Shown: in pieces, positions 23,603 through 33,517 of the stretch | Layout: every line of letters starts with the position of its first letter | Position numbering within the stretch: position 1 is the stretch's first letter | Assembly (NCBI GenBank): GCA_964019415.1 | Contig: OZ025872.1 | Coordinates: forward strand, 3,150,004 to 3,214,003 | Source of the DNA: Ianthella basta | Lineage: Eukaryota; Porifera; Demospongiae; Verongiida; Ianthellidae | Length of the DNA: 64,000 bases | Direction: 5' to 3' | Made by a program: the position numbers and the translations under genes | Notes under the pieces: generated by a model | The model's database searches: none | Seen by the model: only the letters and a program-made list of their open reading frames with translations | What the model was told of the DNA's origin: nothing

Positions 23603-24562
23603 GGCTCACAACTGACTGATCCAGCCACCGACCGTGAGCTCCAATGATTGTACCAATTTTGTATTGATAGTAAGGCGGTGTGTCCATGTATCCGGTGATA
23701 TAGTTACGCTATTCCATATATAGATCCCGTTGCCGTGGTAACGTGGGTCTAAACCATTCTAAATCTCAGTGAAGCATGATTCTAAATCCCCGGCTTAGAC
23801 GTACGCGGGCAGAGTGCGCGTGACGATAAACCCCATACACGTACTTGGTGGGCAGAGTGTGCGTGACGATAAATCCCATACACGTACTTGGTGGGCAGAG
23901 TGTGCGTGACAATAGATCCAGCAATCATACTAGTGAATGCAAAACATTGTGGGGCGAGCGTGAGGAAGCACCATGCAGTGGCTGCTTCTGCCACCGATTC
24001 ATGCACTGACTAAACATTAAACAGAATGATGCTCTTCTGTTGCCTTGCATGTGCTGTCTGTTCCATTGCACTCGCCATTGCTAGTCTGACAGTCTACAGT
24101 CTGTGCATGACATAATTATGGCTGTATATTAACCTTTGACCTTTGAACCTGGCTCTGCGCTTATAATTGGCCTAAAATTAATCATGCAGATCGTGCACAG
24201 TGATGGACTGGGGAAACAACATCCATTGTATGCATAGAGGTATTCAGTTATGAGTGACTTAGTTATAATAACGAAATGAACAATTAAAATCAACAAATCA
24301 TCACATGTTTTGTATACAGGAAAGCACAATTACAAAGTATGCAAAATCATAATACAAATAAAACCGCTAAATTCCACTGTGTCACTAACATAGTAACAGT
24401 TGAATGTCTGTTGACATAACCTGAGCTTAAGGTTCCTACAGGAGTGACAATAAGAGCAGAGAGGACAGCACACTAACCATGACAAGTATATAATTATATC
24501 CATCACACTCACAACTACACAGTTGCAAAAGTGTATGTACAGAGCACATGCATGCATGCGCG

Positions 24563-24635
<73 letters not shown>

Positions 24636-24689
24636 ACACACACACACAACACACACACACCACACATGTACACAATGTAACCAACCTCT
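23603..24689. promoter_or_regulatory. Upstream region of the exchanger gene
   Basis: Holds a 43-bp tandem repeat, about 2.4 copies (23807-23915, units at 23807, 23850, 23893), and a 95-bp CA microsatellite at 24566-24660. No gene seen. The promoter role is inferred from position. Confidence 0.4.
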
Positions 24690-25356
24690 TCATTGCAACT
24701 CTTCCTTCATCTTCTTCCCAAAAGCTTGCATTTTTGGATGACCTTCCGCTTCAATAGCCACATCACAATACTTTTGCAGAGTGTCCAAATCGGCATGATG
24801 TATCAAGTGGTCGTACAAGATCTCTTGGGCATCTTTATTTGTTGCAACTTTAATGTGTGATAATACATCTTCAGTGATCACTCCAATACGTTTGAGCCTT
24901 AGCAAGCTGAGCTTGGCATTTACAACTCCAAAGAATTCTGTCTCGTGTTTGTTGAGAAACTCCGATACTGAAACTGGTGTGGCTGCTGCATAAAGAGGAA
25001 GAAAGGAAGAGTTCCTTACACCAACATACGTAGCAGTGTCCCCACAGCCACAACATGGCAGGAATGTGTACAATACAGTCTGCGTAGGCTCACCGTATTG
25101 GCCCTAATTTTTTGGCTCCTAATTGTTTGGTACCCACCTAAATAATCATACTCGAATTCTTGATGAAAAATGGCTGCCCCCTACTGTTCATCTCAGACTC
25201 TAATAATTCGTTGTCTGTTGGGGAGTCTAATGAATCGTCGCACTCACTTAATTCACATTCGAAGTAGAGTGTTGTATAAACTGCAGCGTCCCACTGCTCC
25301 ATGTAAGCATGATACCCACGAACAGCTGCCTCTACCGTAAGCGAGAATTCACCCAT
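24690..25356 (-). CDS. Small protein with a HIRAN-like N-terminal motif and a C-terminal CARD-like domain
   Basis: Exon 1 (25356-25152) and exon 2 (24985-24690) join in phase 1 to 166 residues. A TAG would end exon 1 a few codons later if unspliced, so the phase-1 donor tcga/gtatga is preferred. Residues 8-25 contain VRGYHAYMEQWDA, the opening motif of HIRAN-like modules common in sponge and cnidarian proteins, but the rest of that module is missing or diverged. Residues 76-165 read as a CARD-like death-fold domain: VVNAKLSLLRLKRIGVITED, then NKDAQEILYDHL and DTLQKYCDVA, matching the helix spacing of CARDs. Such domains bind partner CARDs in apoptosis and inflammasome-like signalling. This is a cytosolic adaptor-sized protein. 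Function is inferred from the fold only. Confidence 0.65.
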
Positions 25357-25462
25357 TTTGTTTCCTAATGTGGTAGAGGCTCATGCTACGTTGTCTAGCA
25401 GGTTTATGAGGCGTTGATGAGCATTCACGTAGCTAAAAAGGATGGTTCAAGTAAAACATTTC

Positions 25463-25512
25463 GACCACAAGGGTCTTCATCAGTTTTTTCACTGATGAAG
25501 ACCCTCGTGGTC
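25463..25512. repeat. 22-bp arm hairpin with CTGATGA / GAAA motif
   Basis: Left arm 25463-25484 and right arm 25491-25512 are inverted with one mismatch; loop 6 nt. On the minus strand CTGATGA is followed by an A, a GACC/GGTC stem and GAAA. Confidence 0.8.
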
Positions 25513-25720
25513 TTCTATCTAGGATGCAAAATTGGGGGGGGGGAGACGGTTTAATATAAGGAAAGCCTGAGAGCTAGGGGGTCTGGGGGCACGCTCCCCC
25601 AGGAAAATCTAGTAATTTTTATCCTTTGAGATTGATTGATTCTGACATCACCTGAGAGGGAAAATGACATTTCTGGAGCCATTTCTTGCACTCATCTTGT
25701 CAGCACTTGTGTGAGTGATA

Positions 25721-26409
25721 CTGTATGGCCGAAAATTTTGGCGAGAATTTATTTTGGCGGATTGCTGAAATTTCTGTATTTGGCGGAATTTACTTTGACA
25801 GTTTAGCAAAGCCTGTGCCATAATGATATTCATAGCAAAATGGCTAATTCGGACGAACAAAGCTAGATTGCTGAAGAGTCTCTGTCCGAGGAGTACACGC
25901 GCTGTTGTTTGACCATAATTTGGATATTTTCGTTCCAGTCCTTAGCTTTCCCACGAGTGCTGCAACGTACAAAGGCTTTCAAGCCTCCTTTTGGCCGATC
26001 TGCTGACGCTCGCCCCAAGCCAAGACCTCGCACACAATTGTACCACTCCGACGCAGAAAAAGAGAAAAGGCTGCCGAAATCTGCCGCAGTAAGTTACTGA
26101 CAATGATCTAAACGTCAGTCTTCACAGCGACCGCATATATGACGCCGTTCGGATTGCCTACGACTTTCTCGCGCTCTTCTTCCACCTCCGGTGTGCAAAA
26201 CTCTTTGAAAACATGGTGTTCTTGCGCTGCTGTTAGTTGTGAACTCCATGCTGATGATAAATCTATAGGGTTGGCGCAATGTTGGTTGGCTTGTTAAGCA
26301 GGAAAACTATATGGTTGCACAAATTTTGGCGGAGGAAATATTGGCGGATTGCTCTAAAAACCGCCAATCTGCCAAAATAAATTCCCCGCCAAAATTTCCG
26401 GCCATACGG
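25721..26409. mobile_element. 689-bp non-autonomous TIR transposon, TA duplication
   Basis: Inverted ends of about 40 bp (left cygtatggccgaaaatttt, then ggcggattg inside). TA at 25719-25720 and 26410-26411. Interior has no transposase. Confidence 0.85.
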
Positions 26410-27169
26410 TATGTAATAAGTTCCTCCACCCATAGATTTAGTGTTAGCTATACTGGCAGCCAGGTGAGAACTTTATCTATATGAAAATTTTAAATAGCAA
26501 CTAGGTAAATTTTTGGAAGGGAAACTGGAATGTTTAGGGGAGAAGTCCCCCCCCCCCCCCCCCCCAGTAGATTGAACCCTGGTCCTACTTATCCTTCAAC
26601 AGGTATGTACTAATTTTACTGAATTTAGCGAGTAGTGCAAAATTGTCCAAATATCATTCCCCTAAAAGCTTTTGTACAAGCAAAACTTACTTTAATACAC
26701 CAAAAGCGAATAATTCACTAAAACTAGTACCTGGCAAACCCTAGACTTTCAACAAGCAAAATTGAGTTGCTGCTAAAATTTATAGCCTTAAGGTATACAA
26801 ACCAGTATAATGTATCATAGCCTTTGAAATACAATCATGTGGCAAATATACGTAGTCTTGGCTACCACACAAAACTACTGTGTCCACAAAATTACTTCGT
26901 CCACGAAATTCACATTTATTGCAAAGTGGGGGAAGGTGCCACCCCATAGTTTACACGGATGTCGTCCACAACTGGATTCAGATTGTGTTAAAGTGGCAAA
27001 TGATGAGATACGGGTCTTCTAGGGTACCAAAAGGGAGTATCTGGACACACAAGAGGATAGCAGCTGGTTACTGGGGAAAACCTTTTCACAACTTAGCTAG
27101 CATTTCTGGGGTTGTCACTTGGAGTACTAGTAGATATATGTATGTATAATTATTATGATAATTGCTGTT

Positions 27170-27900
27170 ACCTCAATCTCTGTTTATAAATAGTTTGCCG
27201 AAAGATGTAACCACAAGTTCTAGTTACTGAGTTACTTCTAGGGTGTAGCGTGTGCAAGTGACCGCAGACCTGAGGGTGCGAAGTGCCAAAGGGCCAGGTC
27301 AGCAAGTGTGTTAGGCCCTGGAGAAACTCGTTAGTAACTAGTTTATCGCTCAATCGAGTGTTTAAATTGTTTGCCACTATTCGTATCTTCCTGAGGTAGC
27401 CCAGAAGGGCAAAGGTGCAGCTTTCTATGAAGGATAGTTCGCAGTCTAAAAAGGCGCTGTGATTTCCATTGCACTTGTAGTGGACGACTGACGTCACCTC
27501 ACACGACATCACGCGTGTGACGTCACTACCACCTCGTGGCATGGGCGGGAGACAGAAGATATAGAACAGTTCAGTGAACTGCCACTAGGGCACTCTTCTA
27601 GGTTTGTATTTGCATGGTTTTTAGTAGTCATTGGATCTTTGTCAAAGCGACCCTTCATCCTATTGCTACATTGGTGACCCAGATGTGATTGACCATGTAA
27701 CCTGCGACCAACGGAAGAATTTCCTTGCAGTTTGTCACCGTTTTTTTTTCCCAGAGTCATGCTTGGCGAACCAGAAGTATGTCCTGCAGAGTCTTGGGTA
27801 GTCTTGTGTATATAGCCAGCCCCTTTCCATTGTTTCGGATGTTGCTCGCTGAAGCTAGCTGTTGATGTGGCATGCTTCTGTGAGAAACTGGTCATGCAGC
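27170..27900 (+). mobile_element. Possible LTR-retroelement fossil (terminal part)
   Basis: A stretch ending in CA is followed at about 27670 by TTGGTGACCC, which looks like a primer-binding-site junction of an LTR element. No intact gene is present. It is a decayed fragment; family unassigned. Confidence 0.3.
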
Positions 27901-28348
27901 CACTTCACGAGCTATGGGTGATCGCCTGTCGGCAATATGTTGACGGGTGCTTCCTCTCTCGGAATACACCAGAATCTGGCTCGAACCAGTTCTGGAAGAG
28001 TCGCTTGCATTTTTCCGTGTCGGCCATGGTGTTCTGGCATGTTAGTTCATTGCGTTTGCAGTTTATGTCTAATTATAGCTTAATTGATTCAAGTGACCTT
28101 TCAAATCATTGTTATGATAAAGGAGTGCTTAGCCAGTTTACTACCTTGCGATTAGGGTAGTAAACGATTTACTACCGTGAGCAGTCCTTTGATGTACGAT
28201 GTCACCAGGCGATAAACATTATTTACACACTGAAAATTTGAACAATGGCAGTATTAAAATGGGAGGGCAGAACACAGAGCCTAATTACGTAGGCAATTAC
28301 TCTGGAAGTTGGGATGCATGGCTGTACTCTTCAATGCAGAGTCCTTAC

Positions 28349-28451
28349 CAGTTGAGCTAGCTCCTTCCTTGGTTTGGACAGGATCACTGGGAGGACTGGG
28401 GCTGCTTGGAGTCCCTACAACCATGGAACAGTACACATGATCACACTCACA

Positions 28452-28516
<65 letters not shown>

Positions 28517-29607
28517 AAGCACAACAAACGCACGTCCTTGATTTCACACTCCAATGCCATGCATCCAGCACAATGACAGATGCTCCTTACCAAACGCCAG
28601 CTTCTTGGGCTTTGGACTGGATACAGGAGGACCACTGGGAGTGCGTGGGCTGCCATCTGAATCACAAGACAAGACATACTTCACATTTTACTCTACCTAG
28701 TACGTACACAAAACAAACACAGTGACATCTTACTAGTTTAGACATGCAGTTTGGACTAAGTTCCCTCATTAGAGAGGTGCCCTTACTTCACAAGTAGTTG
28801 TGTAAACACCTCTATGCATGTACGTAGCTGGGTCAGTAAGCACTGTTCTCATTACAGAGGTGTCCATATTTGAAAGGTGATTTTGTATACATCTCTTAGT
28901 AGCTGGGACAGTAGGTACTGTCCTCATTAGAGAGGTGTCCATATTTCAGAGGTAGTTTTGTATACATCTGTATGTAGCTGGGACAGTAGGCACTATCCTC
29001 ATTAGAGAGGTGTCCTTATTTCAGAGGTAGTTTTGTACACATCTCTATGTAGCTGGGACAGTAGGCACTGTCCTCATTACAGAGGTGTCCGTAATTTAGA
29101 GGTGATTTTGTACACTTCTCTATGTAGCTGCTTAGACACACGAAGGCACTGTCCTCATTAGAGAAGTGCTCTTCATTAGAGAGCTCAAATGAGCATGTTA
29201 TCAAATTGCTGAACAACAGTTGCATGGACAAACTTCACCACACCGTATAACAGGTCTCCTCCTTCTCTAAGCTAGCATTGAAGGCTCAAGCACTTGTGCT
29301 CATGAAAGGAATTGTACTGTATGAAAGTAAAGATATCCCATCAGCAATCACTGTCCCATGGGGCACTGGACAGTGACATTGAAGAGGACAGAACTAGAGA
29401 AAAATCACGAGTGCTTGGCAGCATTCTGAGCGGCACTTTTGAAGGAGTTCACCGAGAAGTACTGGGATTGTGTGAAGACACCAATTTCCATCAATCGCTC
29501 ACTGGCAGACAAACACGACACACTGCCCTTACTACAACACAGCATATTCTGAACACACTCACTGGAGATGTCAGCGGACAATGTGGAGGTATCATGTCCA
29601 TTAGAAT
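28349..29607 (-). CDS. Orphan Ser/Pro-rich cassette exons, gene not resolved
   Basis: Three minus-strand segments have good splice sites and are all phase 1 at both ends: 29607-29563 (45 nt, DSNGHDTSTLSADIS), 28656-28591 (66 nt, DGSPRTPSGPPVSSPKPKK...) and 28414-28349 (66 nt, GTPSSPSPPSDPVQTKEGAS). They read as a disordered, Ser/Pro-rich region such as a cytoskeletal or scaffold linker. I cannot find the flanking exons, and a 75-bp satellite lies between the first and second. May be part of a real gene or a chance set. Confidence 0.3.
28780..29190. repeat. 75-bp tandem satellite, about five units
   Basis: Units of tcctcattagagaggtgtcc... start at 28921, 28996 and 29071, a steady 75-bp step, then drift (about 81). 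Single or paired units of the same family, on either strand, occur at about 5105-5195, 43830-44100, 46490-46640, 49680-49745, 51600-51730, 54475-54540, 56650-56790, 63240-63330 and 63550-63620. Confidence 0.85.
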
Positions 29608-30416
29608 CTGTGCAGAAAAGGACACAATATGATGGAGGGAGGCCAAGAGCAATCTCATGGACTGGACATTAACATATTTGCTGCCAACAGTATTCTTGTT
29701 CCTGCATATACATGCGCCCACTATATTATATTTACTAACTGCAAGAACTATACATGTTGAGAGACTTGAGATACATACAACTCGATAAGGATTGATGATG
29801 TTGCATCGCCCTAATTGAGACGCGTACAGAATGCACAAAGTCTGTGAGCAACCTATTGCATACCAGCTGGTGTACCATTGCAATGTCTGATATCTTCCGC
29901 TCACAACCATTTCACAAATAAACACCTCTTCTAATCCACAATTCTTGTTTCAGGACTAGCAACAATGTTACGTACTATGAATAGGTTTGTGGAAACGCTA
30001 GTCATATTCGAACTAGAGGAGACATTTTGGAACTTACTTACAAAATGGCTAAATATTTGCTAATGTAGCTGTCTAAGATGAGTGGTCTTAACCAAACAAG
30101 CCACTATCGTAATGTTACTTTTGATTGTGAATAAAGTACGTAGAAATGAACTAAAGGATGCGGAAGTGAACAGATTGGGGTTTAACCTTGATCGCATGAC
30201 AATGTACACTTCAATAATAAAACACATACTGCCCTTCTTGCATGTGCACAGTGACCCACCACATGACTCCTCTACTAGCTGCCGGATAAGACAACCATTT
30301 TCATCAGTAACAGTATGTATGGACACCTACACGTAAAGGTCGAGAGGACGTAACACAGTTACAACCCGTTCTTACAGAATGTGATTGAACTGCTCAAGGA
30401 CTATCAAAACATGTAG
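29608..30416. other. Intergenic, no feature seen
   Basis: AT-rich, low in repeats. A plus-strand frame at 29312-29632 looks protein-like (acidic, charged) but has no clear splice sites, so I leave it uncalled. Confidence 0.4.
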
Positions 30417-33338
30417 TCACTTGCGTACCTCATCAAAATCAAAGTCCTCCACAAACCAGATCTCCTGCGATAGAGTTGTAGCGTGCAATGGAGGCTTACA
30501 GCAACAGCACTGCAAATATGGCTCCTCGTCACCTGACTTGAACTCTGCAAAGGCATCAACACTTTCACCTTCATTGCGCTCGTGGTAAAACCCATAAAGA
30601 ACGGTCTGGGCTAACTTTAAACGATCCTGGATTGCTCCAACCGAGGCGGCGACAATGCTCCTGATGTCTTCACACATGGATTGCAGCTTCTGCATCTTTT
30701 TCACAACAATTGCTCTCCTTTTCCGGGTAGGGACCTCCATTTGCTGAAGGCCAATTTCAATGCAGAATTCGCGCTCGACTACGTGGATGTAGGTGGAGAA
30801 AAAGGTGACTTGCAAGTAATGCTGCTCCATACTTACGACTGTGATCAAATCTGCCTGATCCTTTTTCTCACTTTGCCGACTAATGTGTTCACCCAGGGTC
30901 CTCAAGAACTCTGATACAAAGGCTGCAAAGTAATACGATGGCAAGAAGCGTTCTTCCTCCTGTTGATCATGACCCGATGCTTTGAAGGTGACCAGGAGTG
31001 GGGGAACGCTATAGAACTCATGGCGAGGGCTATTAGGACCAGCGTCAAGGCCCATTAGGAAGATGTAGTCGGAAATGGAATTTGCTCCATTTACCGACTC
31101 AAACACGAGGCCCATGTCGATGCAGATGCGCTGGAACCATTGCTTATGCTTTGCAAGATATTCCATGGATGCAGCAGTGCACGACAACAGGTCAGCGACA
31201 GTAGGACGATCCCTGCTCTTCTTGAGCTGTGGCACTTCCGCGAATACCTTGCACAGGTACTGTGGCTGCAACAGGACAACCTTATCAGTGTCCTGTCCTC
31301 CCTCCACGGAATGATAGAAGATGAAACCATAGCGGTGCAGAAACTGCAGGAACTCATCGAATTTCAACTTTGCTGCATCAGATGCACTGGCAGCCACTTT
31401 ATCTTTGAGATCGCGGTACAGGATGCACGGAACATTCTTGAGCTTCTCCTGTAGCTCTCTGTGGCACTTTATCCACTGGCGAACCTCAGCTTTGTGCCTA
31501 GAGCAATTGCTTTGAATCGCACATGAAAGAGGATCAGTGCCACTCAGTGAAAGATCTCCTCCGTCAACTGCCCAGAATGGCTCATCACCACCAGGCTTAA
31601 CGACCAAGCTGTGGTACGGCATCTTCTGCAGCTTCTCGTTGAGCTCCTTTGCAAAGCTCTCCCTTTTATCGCTGGCCAGCTCAGTATCTGCATGCATGCC
31701 CACAAGGAGCACTTTCGGCGGGAGTTCATCCTGGCCTCTAGCCTTCGCCTGGTGTGATGTGAGTGCATACACATTCTTCATTGCGCTGTGGATCCAGGTG
31801 AGGGACTCTTTGTGATTACGCAAGTCGAACGTAACGAGATAGATGCAGTGGACGGGTGTGATCAACATGGGGAGATGATAAAGCTGCTGGTTGGGGATGT
31901 CGATGTCCAGCAGCGCGTGCGAGGCACCTTCCCATTCACTCAGCGTACTCAGGGCCTGCCGGGTCTGCGACGTCACATCGAAGCAGTTCAGCCACTTGTC
32001 CGGTGGAAGCAATGATGGACACTCCACCACATATTCGTAATCAAAATTTCGGATAGTAACGCATTTAGTCAGCTTTACCATCCCTGCCTGTTGGTCTGCC
32101 TGATGGCCACCATCTGCAAGAGAGGAAATAGCACAAATGGCACATTTTACATTTGTGAAGATGGAAGCAAGATGTATGATGTAACGGTTATCACCTGCAG
32201 AAACATGTCAATCATTTGGAACTGGCCAAGATTATGCTGAAATACCTTAGAGTGGGGAAATTTTGAATGGTTTCGCTCAGAAGCAAGAATTTTGTGGTAT
32301 AATTTTACATTTGCGCAGACATCTAGTGCATTTTGCTTCCTATCGTTAGGTTCTCTTATGCAGTAACCAAACGACCAAGGTGCTTTCTTGCTACGGCTCC
32401 AAGGTCAGCAGCAATGATCACAACTGAAACCTGCGCAAGAGGCTACCAGGAGTGAGAGCCACCGAGTGCCCAGTAGATCTGACCTTGTTGGCAATATTAG
32501 TTCTGGTGTGCCTAACTGACGGCAGTGTTCACAGCACCTAGTTACCATAGAATTGTTTTAGCCCCCCATCCCCAATATGTTTGGGAACTATGTAGCTTAG
32601 CTCCCCCATTGAAGATACAGCAATGATGCCAAATTAATTATAGACAAAGAGTATTAATGGAGACAGGGTGAGGCAAGGCAAATGAATCGGATTCTCAGCA
32701 CAACCAATGCTTGAAGCAATCCTCGCAAGCAGAGGGAGTGAAGTGGCTAGTCTCAAATCAATTAAACCTCTCCTTTCGTTGAATGCCATGTGGTATTTGG
32801 CAGGTCACTGTTGGAGGGCTACACACTCCAATGCCTTTAAATACGAATACACACCTACGTAGATAAACATCACGGGATTGCGTACATCTATGTAAGTCGG
32901 ATATTATCGACACAACGGTCGAAACAATGGCCTCCTGAATTCGCCCAGAATTAAGGCCCAGTTCTACGCACATAGGGAGGGCTGCCATATACTGCATAGT
33001 GCAATAAGACACAGGAAACGCGCTAGCTAGCCGTGATTTTTAACTAAACCATTGAGAGCGCTAGCTAGTCCAGTATGACCAGTACGGCGGTAATCGTGAC
33101 CTGGTATAACGGTGTTCAGCACATACACGTCCCAGGACACGTAGGCGTCTCCCCAGACTGAGACACTTGCATCTATAGCTAGACCACGCGCACATGTGGG
33201 TAATCCTTCTTTGAAACTACTGTGGATGTACACGCATGCGTTTTACACTATATATAGTCTATTATGCGAAAGAAAAGGCTGCAACATTCACTAATCTCTT
33301 ATACCTTTCTCGATGTCTTGTGCTCCGTCTTGGGCCAT
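30417..33338 (-). CDS. COR-domain protein with a degenerate (pseudo-GTPase) Roc domain
   Basis: Two exons (33338-33305, 32113-30417) join in phase 1 to 576 residues. The ATG at 33338 opens a 34-nt exon ending in a gtataa donor. The N-terminal 160 residues align with the Roc GTPase of the neighbouring gene (33518-36084): KCVTI-RNFDYEYV here faces KCTTI-GPPRIGKS there, so the P-loop glycine and GKS are gone; the switch II DTGGQ is DIPNQ (83-87) and the THxD base-recognition motif is MHAD (151-154). The shared YHLPMLIT/YHDVHPVLIT and FWAVD motifs prove common ancestry. The middle is a COR domain, the dimerisation module of Roco proteins, and the C-terminus has a CCCC cluster (about 552-555). No ankyrin, LRR or kinase is present. 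It should not bind GTP by the usual means. Cytosolic; function unknown. Only 179 bp separate it from its paralogue upstream. Confidence 0.75.
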
Positions 33339-33517
33339 CTTCCAACATTCCTTTGTTTCCGTGTCCGTTGTGAAACGGAAGAATCCGAAATTTATATATG
33401 ATTCTTATAATTATAATTTAATATTATAATACAGTGTAACTTTACATATAAATCATAACGCTCTCTCAACAGATGCCATGCATGGTTACAAGTACATTGT
33501 ACAATGTACTGTATAGA
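33339..33517. promoter_or_regulatory. Short gap between the two Roco genes
   Basis: 179 bp, AT rich (ttataatttaatattataat near 33410). It must contain the 3' end of the ankyrin-Roc-COR gene and the promoter of its neighbour, or the two are read through. Confidence 0.4.

Larger units (their letters stand above)
25357..28348. other. Transposon-rich interval
   Basis: Contains a hairpin (25463-25512), a G-run with a gggggtctgggggc block common in dispersed repeats (25536-25610), a TIR element (25721-26409), a poly-C run (26550-26569), MITE-like AT-rich DNA (26640-27010) and a possible LTR-type fossil (about 27170-27900). No gene I can support. Confidence 0.55.

Noticed and set aside
27170-27900. 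A gene on the minus strand with two overlapping frames of about 125 codons
   Set aside because: The sequence looks like part of an old retroelement; the frames have no family resemblance.
28780-29190. CRISPR-like spacing in the 75-bp array
   Set aside because: The whole unit repeats; there are no unique spacers and the context is animal.
30120-30340. Short frames on both strands
   Set aside because: No splice sites and no family resemblance; below the level expected by chance in AT-rich DNA.
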